From contig CM025853.1 of NCBI GenBank assembly GCA_003952965.2, positions 30,029,641-30,093,640 on the forward strand: a stretch of DNA of 64,000 nucleotides, read 5' to 3'. Both the position numbers and the translations under genes were made by a program. The notes beneath the pieces were generated by a model. It searched no databases. It worked only from the letters and a program-made list of their open reading frames with translations, and had not been told where the DNA came from. The DNA is from Morella rubra (Eukaryota; Streptophyta; Magnoliopsida; Fagales; Myricaceae). Position 1 is the first letter of the stretch; every line of letters begins with the position of its first letter. Shown in pieces: positions 44,103 to 57,213 of the stretch.

Positions 44103-45226
44103 CTGAGAAAACAAAAAGTTTTGAAAAAAAAATCTATTAAATACCCATCCTCTAATGAAAGATGCTAAAAAGTCCATACATATTACATACCAAATCAATA
44201 ATACTAAAGAGACATCATACAATATTACCAAGGTCAATATACAATCTCCAATGGTTTAACTTCCTAATTAGCCAATTTAAAGTTCTCTCATACATACATT
44301 GCTTCAGTAACAGTAAAGCATTGCAGAAGACATACAGTGGAAAGATAATCTCCTAATCTCCTAATACAGTGGAAAGATAATATCCTAGTTACAAACAAAC
44401 TAACAACTCACAAATTACCTACAGGCTACAGCAAACAAACAACTAACAAGTAACAACCAAATCCTCCAATCATTCAAGCCCATCCTCCTCAGTTTCACAA
44501 CCTAGGTCCTAATATACATTCTAAAATTTTAAATTAACTAATGAACTACTAAATAAGTGAAAAATTAGTGAATTTACCTCAATGGCAGTGCACTAACCAG
44601 TAACCGCATCGCATAACTTTTGTAATAACCTGCAAAGAAATTTTTTTCGTATTAACAGATAATAAAATGAAGAAATGTTATTGAACAACTGATAAATTAT
44701 AATGAATAATGATACGAAAATGAAATTGAACAAAAAAAAAAAAAGAAGCAATGAATCTGTGAGTGAGTGTGATCTGTGAGAGAGAGTCTGTGAGTGAATG
44801 AGTGTGATCCGTGAGAGAGAAAGAGAGAGAGAGTTGATGAGTGTGATCCGAGGCTGGCGGCCTTCAAACTCGAAGGCAAGTGGAGACGGCGGCGACCCGA
44901 GAGAGAGAGTTAAGTGAGACTGTGAGTCTGTGAGAGAGAGCTCGAGAGTCAGAGAGACAGCGCTTGAGAGTTCCGTCAGCCGTGAGAGGGGAAGGGAGGT
45001 CGGAGGGCCGGGAGCGGAGGAGAAACGAGAGACGGATAGACTAGAGAGGCAGATTTGAGACTGAGAGGAGAGAAATGGGGGGGGGGGGGGGCTCGGGGAG
45101 CATGGGTTTTGAAAACCCTAGACCAAAACGAACAGCTTTGGTCTAGAGCAAAACACACAGTTTTGGCCAAGTCCAAAGCTGTGCGTTTTGTATTTTTTTT
45201 TTTAAAAATAAAAAATAAAAAAATCA
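44103..45226. other. 5' region of the hAT element with GA-rich and poly-G tracts
   Basis: This lies upstream of the transposase start. It contains GAGAGA-rich sequence at about 44760-45060 and a run of 15 G at 45077-45091. It presumably contains the transposase promoter. Confidence 0.5.
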
Positions 45227-45371
45227 GTACCGGTATTTCGTCCAGTACCGGTTGAATTACCAGTTTTGGCTTTGATTCCGACCGATATACGATGGTCGGA
45301 GCTCGAAACTGGTGCCAGTATCAAAATTTCAGATACCGGCCGATAAAAATTCTACCCCTACAGTAAAGAGA

Positions 45372-45566
45372 GGGTATTGAAACCCTTTGACTTGTTTGAC
45401 GCGGTTGTATTATGGACTTTTAGGCTCTGTCGTCGAAGTGAATAAATTATTATAATTTATCAAAACCATGGGTATTGAAACCCTTTGACTTGTTTGACGC
45501 GGTTGTATTATGGACTTTTAGGCTCTGTCGTCCAAGTGAATAAATTATTATAATTTATCAAAACCA
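45372..45566. repeat. 98-bp tandem duplication next to the hAT element
   Basis: The unit starting GGGTATTGAAACCC at 45372 is repeated at 45470 almost without change. The single unit occurs once in the right duplication unit (from about 54862). Confidence 0.88.
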
Positions 45567-45655
45567 AGAATATAACCACAAAACCAAGCCTATAACCACT
45601 GGCGAAATTGGGTGAAACGAAACCGAAAGGGTAAGCTGGCTGGCTGGGGGAAGAA

Positions 45656-46309
45656 AGATCAATCTCAGGATATCCAAGCCCATAAGGGTTGAGGCTCAGC
45701 CTTTTAGGATAATCTAAATCTCTTTGTCACAGGCCATCGGGCAGCTTCTTTACAAGAAAAAACAAATATTTTCTATTATCTCAGTGGAGTTGTATAGATA
45801 ATATTCCATTCGTTCATAGGGTTCTAATTATGAAATCTGCTATCAGGAAAATATACATATTTGGTTTGATGGATGCTGGACCTAAGAACAAAATTATTGG
45901 TTCCTTTGTTAATTTTTGGATGTCTTTGTCCTGAACATTAGTTTTATTAATTGAGTCAAATGATTAGGTAATTAAAGACGACTTAATGTATCAAAGACTT
46001 GCAGTTTTTCTACAAGTCTGCGATGAAGTTTATCAAGACTGAATTGTATAATAATATAGAAGATAACTGAATAAATAATAGTATGGTAGTATATATTGAG
46101 AGGAAAAATTTTAAAACTATTGAAAACGAAGTCATTTTACAACGATTTCAGAAAAATGTAGACTCGTAAAATATAATTGTCACTTTTCAATTTGCTAGTA
46201 CGGTACGTATATTTCAAATATTTTAACTCTAAAATTTTTCTTTTACATTATATAGTAATTTCCTTTTATTATTTTTTCATAAGAGTTTATCATTTTCTAA
46301 ATTCATTTC
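45656..46309. other. Spacer between the two duplication units
   Basis: About 650 bases of AT-rich DNA with no recognised gene or repeat. Confidence 0.5.
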
Positions 46310-46940
46310 TGGATCCGCCGCATCCCAGCCCCTTTTGGCAAAGCGATAAGAAAATGACAAAAGTTGGAAATAGAAAGCAAAAACCAAAAAGGAAAAAAAA
46401 AATTGAACCGAAAGTTTCTGTTGACTGTTCAACTGAATAAAGCGATGATCGGATTGCTCCGTGGTATCTCTTGACTTTCGAATCCGCGTGCACTTAGTGC
46501 ATAGAAAGTGACAAAGATACTGTGAAACTTTTGTGCCCGAACTCTTCTGATCTCAATGTGAAAATTGTGCATTCGTTGGAGAAGAACAACGAAAGTGGGC
46601 TGAGAAAGCTATACGAGAAGGCCATAAGTTGGCGAACAGGGCCTAAATCGTTAAGTATTTCATGGGCTTCGGCCCATATTTTGTAAAGAAAACAACTGGG
46701 AGGAACGTATGACAAGCGTTTCAGGTGCAAGTTGTTGACGGGCCCATTCAGCCCATCATCGATGGACCGTCGTCTAGGATGTGTCGACGTGGCACTACTA
46801 CTGCTTGACTCGGAACCTCACAAGTCACAAGTCACAAGTCACAAACTTTCAGACGGCCGAAGTCGCCAGACCGCACCGCCTTGAGCATGGACTGGTTACT
46901 ATCGAGTCAAATTGTTAGGGTTCAGTGACTAGGGGTTTGG

Positions 46941-48692
46941 ATGGCACTGTTGCACTCTTTCCCATCCCAATCCCTGTTCCTTCAATCCCACAGACACACC
47001 ACAATTCCTAAGAAGTCGGTCTCAGAAACCCCAATTTTACCATCAATCTCCCCCCAAGTAGGTTCTTCGATATCATACCGTGCATGCACTGCTCGAACGA
47101 TTCTTTGTTCCGCTTCCCGGTCGCTTCAACGACTTCGCTGTAGTACTAGCTCGAGCTCTTCAGTGCAGCACGGTACCTCCTCTTCTGTGAAGATCTTCAT
47201 AAAAGGTATGTTTTGTAGTGGATGGAGCATAGATATTTTCTGGGTCTTGACTCTTGGGCAATATTTGTTGTTTCTAAATTTGTGACTTAAGTACATCCTC
47301 GCACTCGGAATGTTGTTGATCGCTACCAAAAGATTTCACATTGCTTGGCGTTTGTGAAGATGCGGAGTTAGTAACCATTTTTGGACAATGCCTACGTGAT
47401 TCGAAATCTTTGACATGATTTACGAATGGGAGCTTGTAGCAATGCAGCTCATAGGTTTGTTAACGATCAAGATAATGTTGTTCAAAGAAATCTATTCGAT
47501 TGGCATTTCACCAGTAATTTTTAGTCATCTTACTGAATCAATTGACACAAGACATGATTTTGGTTCATTGAATTGGTAAATTTAGGTGGACAATGGTTCT
47601 ACCGATATCTAAAGACAGATATTCGGAAATTGCATCTTTCTGAGTTTTTTGGATTTTATAATTTCTAATGCACTTTGGATGACTATTTTCTTCAGCAATA
47701 CTAAGTTGCCTTTTGTAATCGTGTATAGCTGTTGTTCTCTTTTAGATAAAGTTCTCTATTAATTCTCTGTAGAGTATAGCATTTTGTTGAAACTTTTGGA
47801 GCTAATTGGTGCAGGACTGCCGCAATCAACCTCTGAGGGACAATTGAACAAGGCATTTTCGGAGTATGGGGAAGTAAGCCAAGGTGAATTTGTTTTGCCT
47901 GTATTGTCTTTAGTCAGGACGTCTATGGAAGCTATGTCTAGAAGGAACAGCTTCTTATTAGGTGCATATTGGACTACATAGTTAGCTGACAATAAAATTC
48001 CATGCTGGTTGCTGGATTCTGCACCAGTTTGAGAAAATCAAGCTGTGTTGCATGCGTGCAGTGCTCTTGTCACACAATCAGATGACAGCATCTCTGGAGA
48101 GAGGGGTTCAGGTAGTGCTATGTGAGAAGTGCCTATACTGATGCCCAGGAGGCTTTTGGGGCTGGGTAATGGGGCGATTGCAAAATCATTCTGGAGAATT
48201 AAAGAGATGTCCCTTACCATCTAGAGCTTAATAAAGAGGGCATTTAAAGTTTTCTGTAGTTGCTCCCTCAGCATCCCTTTTCTTGTTCAAGATGAACGTG
48301 CTGCTTTCATTTCTTTCTCTGTTCCATGCTGCTTGCATATTTCTGACTGGAATTCTGATAATAAAAAAAAATTCATGCTTATGTATCTTTCTGTTTACTA
48401 TCATCTGGCAGTCAAACTAATGATCGATAGAGAATCCGGGGAATCTTTAGGATTTGCATACATCTGGTTTACTAGGGAGGACTCCGCTGCATTGGCAGTG
48501 AAAGAGATGAACGGAAAGGTATGCATATTCTGTAGTTGCTTTACATCCCCAGAAAATTAGGGAAATTCTTTGTTTTCATGACGTCACAGTTGGTTTGTGG
48601 TTCAGTTCTTTGATGGCAGGTTTGTTCGGGTAACAATTGCGAAAGCTGGATTGACTAAAAGACGGGGGAAGGCAACACCTTTCATGTTCTAG
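46941..48692 (+). CDS. Single-RRM RNA-binding protein, probably organellar
   Basis: Four exons join in frame to 175 residues plus stop: 46941-47205, 47815-47883, 48412-48518 and 48606-48692. The N-terminal about 80 residues are rich in Ser, Thr and Arg with few acidic residues (SISYRACTARTILCSASRS), like a plastid or mitochondrial targeting peptide. One RNA recognition motif follows at about residues 82-165, with RNP2 VKIFIKGL, the helix region TSEGQLNKAFSEYGEV, RNP1-like LGFAYIWF, and the last strand FVRVTIAKA. The C-terminal tail is short and basic (KRRGKATPFMF). Small organelle-targeted RRM proteins in plants act in transcript processing or editing; the partner here is unknown. A broken copy lies at 34345-34558. 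Confidence 0.85.
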
Positions 48693-49887
48693 TATGAACA
48701 GTCATACGCTTCCCTGAAGTTCTGAGGATCTTCCATTCCCAAAAGGTCGGCAAAATTTCCTCCACGGCCGGTGAGAAGAATATAAGGCAAAATCAGTGAC
48801 AGACTGCTACCTCGCTTTCTCGCCGGCCAAATCAGTGACAGACAGCTACCTCACGTGTCGGACGTGGGGAGATGTGTGGAGTTGGGTTGTAACATGGAAG
48901 CTTTGTGCTTTCATGAAACTGCTAACGTACCTTTACCATTGAACTATAGTTTTTTTTACTCTTTTTCATTTGTTCTTTTAGGAATTTGGTTATTCTTATG
49001 TATATAGCCTCCTGTGACTCAGTTTACAATGTGAGGTTTCTGGACACACATCAGACAGAGGCAAAAGAGTTGCTGTCTGACAAAAAGATTTTAGTGTTTT
49101 CTTTAAAGTGGTTTTCCAGTCCTGAAAGCAGAACCTCCCGAGGCTCCAAGAGTTTCCAACTGTTGCTTGTCGTTTACCCAGATAGATAAAACGCATATGC
49201 TATCTTTTGGATGGCGAAAAGAATGAATCAGAATCTTCTTTATTTTACCTTCTGAATTGGATGATTCATTTTAGGACACAACACATATATTATAGCATTT
49301 AACTTTAATATGAATCTGTCAAAGTTTTGGAGAGAATCTCTATTTGAAGAAAGAGGTGGAGTTTGTATTTGGAAGGATCTATGACACATTAGAAAGAAAT
49401 TTGAGGTAATATCTGTTTATTTATTGCAGGAAATACAATGAATCTTTCAAAGTTTTGGAGTATTTTGATAATTTCAGTGCATCGCGTTTTGGAGTATTTT
49501 GGTAATTTCGTTGCATAGTATCTAGCCAAACAAAAAACCTGGCCCAAATATGAACTCTCTTCTTCCTTTCTGTTCCGTACATACGACATACATATGGCAA
49601 ACTAAAGGTAGACCATTCCAGTACCCTTGGCGGTCAGTCACTTTTAAGAGCGCTACAGCCGTTCGATGCTGCCGTAAAGCCGGCATGCGGATCCCGTACA
49701 ACGGACCTCCCTGATTCTGCCACGCGTACACCCTGCGCTCATTTATTTTCCCAGTACCATTCGGCACCACTACTCTCGGACCAGCAAAATCATTAGACAG
49801 TAGAAAACTCTGAAGTCTTAAGCAGAAGGTTTCTCAGTTAGTCGACAAGAAGAAGAGGGAGCAGGAAGGTGAGTACAAGCAGCCGCG
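48693..49887. other. Region between the RRM and CNNM genes
   Basis: Holds the RRM 3' flank and the CNNM upstream region. A short direct repeat AAATCAGTGACAGAC occurs twice near 48790-48845. No other gene was recognised. Confidence 0.45.
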
Positions 49888-52800
49888 ATGCACCTGATAA
49901 ATGCCGTAATGATGAGTCGGATACTGACTCGGAACATGGAATCGGGGGCCGTAGCGAGCGAGATATCGTTCGGATCGGTGTGGTGGTTCGTCTACGCGGG
50001 GACATCCTGCTTCCTCGTCCTCTTCGCCGGGATCATGTCCGGCCTCACCCTCGGCCTCATGTCCCTCAGCCGCGTCGACCTCGAGATCCTTCAGCGAAGC
50101 GGCACCTCCACCGAGAAGAAACAAGCAGGTCCGATTCCGTTTCGTTTCAAACTCCCTTCCTGCTTCCTCTTCAGATTGCGACTACTACCGTTGCATTTCG
50201 GTCTTATAATTTATAAACGACTTTTTGGGATTATGCGCAGCTACTATACTACCAGTGGTACAAAAGCAGCACCAGCTTCTTGTGACTTTGCTTTTGTGTA
50301 ATGCTGCTTCCATGGAGGTAATTGATTCATTATGTATCCATTTTAATATCCTCTCTTACTAAGATTTTGGATGAAGTTGGTTTGGATTGGAATTTCTTCT
50401 TTGGGATCATAACGAATTTTGTTAAAAGTGTTAAAGGTGATAGCATGCTCGAACATAATTTGTATTTGATTCACATTTGCGTATAATTTTGTTGAGCACA
50501 ATCTGTAGATTCGAATGAACATTTCCTATGGGGAATAAGTATTTAGAATGGTGGACATTAAGCAGGGAGAGTGATTATTGGAAACATTGCTTTGGTTTCC
50601 TGTCAATGAAGCATCGAAGTTAGTCGTACTGTTTTCCTCCAGATATAGTTTCTAACAACTTGATACTTAGACTGTGCTTAGTTTCAATTAAAGATACTGG
50701 CATTGACATTTGCATTGTGCAGGCCCTTCCTATTTATCTGGATAAACTTTTCAATCAGTATATCGCAATTATTCTCTCTGTAACATTTGTTCTGGCTTTT
50801 GGAGAGGTATGTTGTTTTAATAATTTTCACGCTTTTTGCTAGTATGGATGCGATTACTGAAGCGATTCTGGGGGGGATTGATTATTGTGTTTCCTTTCAT
50901 TTGTTAGGTTATTCCACAAGCAATATGCACAAGATATGGACTTGCAGTCGGGGCCAATTTTGTATGGCTTGTGAGAATTTTAATGATAATTTGCTATCCA
51001 ATAGCTTATCCCATCGGAAAGGTAAAATGCAAGTCAGAAATTCTATCACTTTGTGAATGTGAGATTTACTTGGTTGTTGCTGCATGTAAGAGGTGGTTCC
51101 AGAGAAAATTACTGGTTGCTTTTCTTTCCTCTGTATGCGGAAATAGTTGTTCTCACAAGCCTCCTCTATAGCTTTAGCTATTGACTAGTTAGTTCCCTTA
51201 CAGTACCTTTCTTATATTTAAGAAAAAGGTGCAGAATGAAGCTTAAGTATATTCTTAGCTTCCTTTTGTTCATGCATCCTTAAACGGCTTAATAATGGAG
51301 AAGATATGTATGATTCCACATACCATTAAAGCATTCTTTCACTGAAGTTACGGCTAAAGTCTTTTGATTAATATTTACCTCTTAACAATATACTGTTTTA
51401 GGTTCTGGACTGGGTACTGGGACATAATGAAGTACTATTTAGGCGGGCTCAGCTAAAAGTCCTTGTATCCATCCACAGCAAGGAGGTAAAGCCTTTTGAA
51501 GTAGCTATACATAAAAGCACTGCAACTATCACTTGGTGAAACCATTAGCGTCCAGAATGCTAAAGCTGCCTTGACACATATTTGCATTTACACTCATCCT
51601 ACAGCATATTTTTCTGTTCATGATTAGGCTGGGAAGGGAGGTGAGCTTACACATGACGAGACAACAATTATTAGTGGAGCGCTAGACTTGACTGAAAAGG
51701 TAACAGATGCAATTTTACCACTCTTTCAGCATTTTTAGAAACTCCTTTTAATTTTCCAAAAAAAAAAAAGAAAAAGGAAAATTCTACTTATAAAAATAAA
51801 AAAGGAAAATTCTGGGATGCAGCTGAGGAAATTTCTTGCCTAGCTTTGACTTGACACGAGATTGTGTTTCTGGGTTCTTCAAAGTGAATCATTATGCTCT
51901 TCTCCAAAAGGGTTTTGGTCTGTTGTCCCTACATAGTGCCTTTTTATTTGACCTAGACCCTGGATATTACTTGCGGTCAGGATTTTGAAGTCACTCTTCT
52001 TGTTTTGTTTTTCTTTTTACTCAGACTGCTGAAGAGGCTATGACTCCTATTGAATCAACCTTTTCCTTAGATGTCAATTCGAAATTGGACTGGTAACTTC
52101 TGCACCTGACTAAGTTTTGTTGCTATTAGGCTCTTCTTCTTTAGCTATCTTCACAGTCAAGTTGCCAAGAGTTAAATTAGTATTTTAAATTTCTCCTTTC
52201 ATATTGCTTCCGCCTTTCAAGAGTCAAATCTGTTGTTATAATCAATTTCCTGCCTCAGAAACTTGTTAGAATATATTCAATTTGTGGAGATTATTGTTTT
52301 GTCATCATTTTAGTAAAAAGAGGGATCAAGATTGTGATGAATATGATTTGGGCTGGATATTGAAGTTTGGTTAAAGAAGTAGCTCAGTCTGTTATGGTCC
52401 ACTAAAATAGGTGCATTTGCATTTTCAATAGATTGTTTGTTCTTTTCATACCAAAGCATATTGGCTGGCTTATTTCTGTAAGTTTTATGAAACTATTCCC
52501 CACTTCTTGGAAATTTGGAATAAAGATATCGTAAATGTTAGTTTGTCCATTCTTAGTAGATGTTCTAGGAGTATGCCATTTATCCTTCAATGATGGTTTT
52601 TTTATTCTTTTTTCTTTTCACGATTATTCAGTAATGCCTTTTTATTTTCTAAATTCTATGAACTTAGGGAAGCAATGGGAAAAATCTTGGCTCGGGGTCA
52701 TAGTCGAGTTCCTGTCTATTCTGGGAATCCCAGAAATGTAATTGGACTACTGCTGGTGGGTCAGAACTTAAAAACTGTTGACAAAATTTTGGAATATATA

Positions 52801-54554
52801 TGTATTATTGCTTTAAATATGTGCTGATTTTATAACTGGGTGATGTCTCTCTTCTTTCTTTTTCACTTGCGAATTAGGTAAAGAGTCTACTTACTGTACG
52901 ACCTGAAACAGAGACTCCTGTCAGTGCTGTTTCCATCCGCAGAATTCCACGGTGTGCTTCTTTGAATTGTGATATGCTTATTATCTTTTGTCCTGAACTA
53001 AGTATGGCTATTAAGGCTATTGACTGTTTACGTGTGAGGTGTTCCCAGAGTTCCAGCAGATATGCCTTTGTATGATATATTGAATGAGTTCCAAAAAGGT
53101 AGCAGTCATATGGCAGCTGTGGTGAAGGCTAAGGGGAGAGGCAAGACTCTTTTTCCAACTTTTGATGAGTCTGAAGAGAACAAAATCACCTGCGAGAACT
53201 CCCAACTGACTACGCCTTTGCTATCAAAGCAGGATGAAAAGTCAGATAGTGTTGTTGTTGACATTGACAGGGCTTCAAAGCCTACCAATATCAATAGGGC
53301 ACCCTCTTTACAACGTAATGACATGGTAACAAATGGTTTGTCTCATTTGTCTGAGGATGTTGAAGATGGTGAAGTCATTGGTATCATCACCCTGGAAGAT
53401 GTATTTGAAGAACTTCTGCAGGTAAAGTGCATTCCTCATTTATCTATTCATTTCAGTCTGCACCTTTCTTCTGTTGCCACAAGACCTAATGTCGATGATC
53501 TTCTTAATCAACACAGGAGGAGATTGTGGATGAGACAGATGAATATGTCGATGTGCATAAAAGGTATTATGGAATGTGACTGAGAAGATTCATTGGTGGT
53601 TAAGCACAGGATTGCCAAAAAGAAAAATAAAATGACAATGGGTGCTGCTCTAAATTATGTTTTGCAGAATCCGCGTGGCTGCAGCTGCTGCTGCTTCATC
53701 AATGGCACGAGCTCCATCAATCCGGAGGCTAACGGGCTCTAAGGGAGCAGTAAGTGGACTTATTTATGACCAACCTTAGTCTGTGTTGTATTATGTGACG
53801 TTAACTTTCCCAACATGAAGAAGACAACATAAAGTAAGAACCTGGAAGGGTTGAAACTCAGGTTTCTATAAGATAGTAATTGCAGAAGATAGGCAGAAAT
53901 AACTACCATGACACATGTTTTGAGTAAAAACAATTCGCGAACATTTCTGATGTAATACTAAACCAATTGTATAGGTCTCTGATCTTGTGATAATGGTTTT
54001 AGGACAGACCCCTGGACTGTTGGTAGTCTTTACTGTGAAATGATATTCTTTTCCAACTTTGTATATCCTATGATATTTGAACTGTAGTCACTAGTCATTA
54101 ATCAATCAAATATAATGGAATGGCTTTCGTAGCTTGAAAATAAGGGATTACTGCCTTAACAATGGATGGCTGGTTTGTAGCCATTATTACCTTTATGATG
54201 TGACAATTTTTTGCTGGATAGTGTCAATAAACATGTGATTGGGTAGTTAAAAGGAAGCTGAAACCAAGTAAACATTTTCTCTTTACATTCATGAAACAGA
54301 GAGTCGACTTGATGCAAAAAAGGTTTGTTTTGGTTTACTACTGCAGCTTGCGGCTAGCTAAAACGTCATAATTTTCCCTATTGACATGTCGTCTTTAGTT
54401 TAAGCTAAATCTTACTTTCTTTTTACTTGCTGTAATTCTCTAGGGAGGTCAAAACAAGCAGGGGCAGACCCAAAAGAAATCATCGGAAGATGTCTTAATT
54501 TCCACAAGGTCACAGGGCGCCTCTGGTGAACCTCACCCTGGGAGTAGCAGCTGA
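49888..54554 (+). CDS. CNNM-type DUF21 and CBS-pair membrane protein, right copy
   Basis: Thirteen exons join in frame to 504 residues plus stop: 49888-50128, 50241-50317, 50723-50806, 50908-51021, 51402-51485, 51628-51699, 52025-52092, 52668-52755, 52878-52951, 53049-53421, 53517-53563, 53668-53749 and 54444-54554. Residues about 28-175 form the DUF21 transmembrane domain with four hydrophobic segments ([64 protein letters not shown]). A CBS pair follows (about 200-440) with [34 protein letters not shown] and [17 protein letters not shown] long polar loop (about 318-405) splits the second CBS repeat, as usual for plant members. Relatives include animal CNNM/ancient conserved domain Mg2+ transport proteins and Arabidopsis At4g14240-type proteins. 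The plant role is not settled. Family-conserved residues are kept here, making it the likely functional copy. Confidence 0.93.
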
Positions 54555-55030
54555 ATGTGTACGGCATTCAAGTCGTTGTGTTCTTGATCTCTGTCATCGT
54601 GTGGGTAGGGATAGTATTTTATTTCCACGTAGAACGGGAACAGGTAGTGATGGTTGGGGGAGAGAAGAAAGAATGATAAACCCATGATAGTATTGGAAGT
54701 TGGTTTCAGAAGGTTCAAAATAGTACCGTGTTGAAGTATGTCCACATTGGTTGATATAAATTTTATGCCGAGTGTACCAAATAGCATGACCATGAACCTC
54801 TTGAGCTAAGGCTCAATTTTGTTTTTAGAAGAAAGATGTTTGGAACAGGTTTCTGTAAAGTGAGGGTATTGAAACCCTTTCACTTGTTTGACGTGGTTGT
54901 ATCTTGGACTTGTAGGCTCTGTCTTCGAAGTGTATAAATTATTAGAATTTATCAAAACCAAGTCTCTTAACTACTGGAGAAATTGGGTAAAAAGAAACCA
55001 AAAGGGGAAGCTGGCTGGTTGGGGAAGAAA

Positions 55031-57036
55031 GAAGGAAACCTTATCTGATTTGCATTTGTCAAGAAAGACAACCAAATACAGATGATCATGTACACGTATC
55101 TCACACAATATACCTAACTCAATCCGGCCACACTTGACCTTCTATGCACAATTCCTGGTCATCGGAGATAGTCACTTTCGCCATAAAACTTGAAATTCTG
55201 AGCTCAAGGAGTTCATCAACCCAGCACTACAATGTCGATCGCATCGTGCTCCATTTATGGGCTCTACATCAGTACAAGTCTGACTTCATAATCCTAATTA
55301 ACCATTCATCTACTGCCGCTCTTCCCAGCTGAGAAGAATCACAGTGCACTTCCAGATGATATAAAGCCGTGTTTGCTGCTCGCGGAGCTTCCTCGAACAC
55401 CGCCGCCATGACCAGAGCTTTGGGAGTCGAACTGAATCCCGATGCCTTGGCATGTTCAAGCAGATCAGCAAGGGCGCCGGGGATTAAGTTTTGGTAATGT
55501 AGAGCTTACGCAAACACACGCTGGCTTTTAAAGAGAGGCCGGAGGTTATGAAGAAATGTGAAAGACAGGGTATTGTGGCTGACAGGTGTTGGCCCCTGAC
55601 TGCGTTTACATGGCAGGGTCCCTGTTAAGCGAAGATGACAAAGCACACCCCATCAGCTTGTCTCCCTTCCAATTCACCCTGGAAAACGACTGGCTCTCAC
55701 TCATCCTAATGGATCAGAGCCGATGGCCATTCGTGTCTCCGTATGGTTTAATTAGTTTGTTGCACTGTTCTTTATGGATCCAAACAAACGCAAAGCGCTG
55801 CCCGTGATTCCAGAATTTACGGATTCATTTCGCTGTCCTCTGCGCGACAGTACTATATTTTATATGTTAACTCGTAATCTATATATATATATATATATAT
55901 ATATATCAAAGAGAAAAAGGAAAAGAATATTACAAGGACGTGCACGCATGCACTCGATCAGATGGCTGTAAGCTCTCTGTTGAACATGAGTACAACAGAC
56001 ATGCATAAACCCACTTGCATGCAGTACTGATGGACATGGCATTCAGCGACTCAATTTTCATCTACTCTGCACTATATGAGTACAAATTTATACAGTTTTA
56101 CCTTCGTAGATTGATTACAAAAGTACTGTAATCTCGTAGAGAAACTAGACAAACAAAATCTAGGAACAACAAAAAACAAAACAAAACAAATCTGATGCTC
56201 CTTAAAACCACACCACTTTGTAAGCTTCGTACATGCTAAAAGTACTATTTGTGGCAACCGAGAAGCATAGAGATGCAAACCCTGATAATATAGAGCTTCC
56301 CTCTCTGCTGTCTCACCATTCTCTTCCACTTCGCAAATCTCCGACCCATGTTTCCGATTACTCACTGATTGCATGCACTTAGTCTACCCTGCAGCCGTGC
56401 TCCAATTTATTCACATAAATATCCACTGTGGCACCAGATACGACCAGACATATTGGATCCACATGTACACTTCAACGCCACATCATAGGGCCCACTTGTA
56501 CCTTCACAGTGTATCGATGCCACGTCCACTTCTATCTCTGAAACTGATCAACTTAGAACGTCTTATTTGAGTGTTAAAAGTCTTGCCGGCCATTGATCAC
56601 TATTGTCTCCTTCGTTAAATCATGCAGTTTCTAAGTACAAAAAAGATGAATCTTATCTTCAATTGTTACTAACCCCACACGATTATCCTTTTCAAGTGAT
56701 CATAATTGTCGGTGTCCTTTAAAGCCATGACAGAAATAATCGCCCAACTGTTGCATGAAGACCTTAGGAGTAGTGCTGACCATGACAAGAACTCCAGGTC
56801 AGATCAAATATCTAATTATATATATATATATATATATTTTTTTTTCATCGTAACAAGATTTAGAAGTTCAATAATACAAGGAAGTTAAAAGATCTCAATT
56901 ACATGCTCTAAAAAGTATATTTGACTTTTCGAAGAGACGATAGTGTAACGAGTTAAAGAGCCTAACGGTTATACATACTCAAATGACAGAGAGTTCAGAT
57001 GACCCATAATGGATATACGGAAGCGAAGCCTAGGAA
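55031..57036. other. Intergenic region with unrecognised frames
   Basis: Contains (AT)n microsatellites at 55881-55906 and 56816-56836. Open frames such as 55586-55807 (+) and 56072-56374 (-) show no motif I can name. The stretch 55340-55760 has gene-like base composition and might be a decayed gene fragment, but I could not identify it. Confidence 0.3.
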
Positions 57037-57213
57037 TAAGGATTCTATTCTAAGATGTTATAAGGAGGGGACAAGATTTAAAAAAAATAAATCTAAGGGC
57101 CTGAATTTGACCACCTAATTAATAAGACGAGACAAAGAGAACTTAACTCAATTACTAGATTTATTTTTTTAAATCTTGACCCCTTCTTATAACATCTTAG
57201 GATAGAATCCTTA
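57037..57213. mobile_element. MITE-like inverted-repeat element
   Basis: The left arm TAAGGATTCTATTCTAAGAT (57037 onward) is inverted at the right end (57213 backward) with about 55 bases per arm and few mismatches. The total length is 177 bp and it is noncoding. TA at each end may be the target duplication. Confidence 0.75.

Larger units (their letters stand above)
40629..45360 (-). mobile_element. hAT-family DNA transposon (about 4.7 kb)
   Basis: The left end TAGGGCAGGGTACC and the inverted right end TAGGGGTAGAATTTTT are hAT-like. Flanking 8-bp direct copies CTGTAAAG (40621-40628) and CAGTAAAG (45361-45368) match at 7 of 8 bases. The homologous, empty site in the right duplication unit reads CTGTAAAGTGAGGG. 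Both ends carry clusters of CCGGT/ACCGG motifs (about 40660-40760 and 45227-45345), common in hAT subterminal regions. A broken minus-strand transposase lies at 41908-44102. Confidence 0.9.
33790..45655 (+). repeat. Left unit of a tandem segmental duplication
   Basis: Similar to 46310-55030 in the same order: a shared upstream block (GCAAAGCGATAAGAAAATGACAAAAG), the RRM gene start, the CNNM gene with introns, its 3' flank, and a final block ending AAGCTGGCTGGCTGGGGG. This unit lacks most of the RRM gene and gained a MITE and a hAT element. The edges are approximate. Confidence 0.88.
46310..55030 (+). repeat. Right unit of the tandem segmental duplication
   Basis: Carries an intact RRM gene and an intact CNNM gene in the same order and orientation as the left unit. 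It lacks the hAT element and the MITE at 34634, and lacks about 510 bases of 3' flank present in the left unit. Confidence 0.88.

Noticed and set aside
44760-45060. GA-rich array examined as a CRISPR-like or satellite array
   Set aside because: There are no regular spacers. It is simple-sequence GA DNA inside the hAT element, and CRISPR arrays are not expected in a plant nuclear genome.
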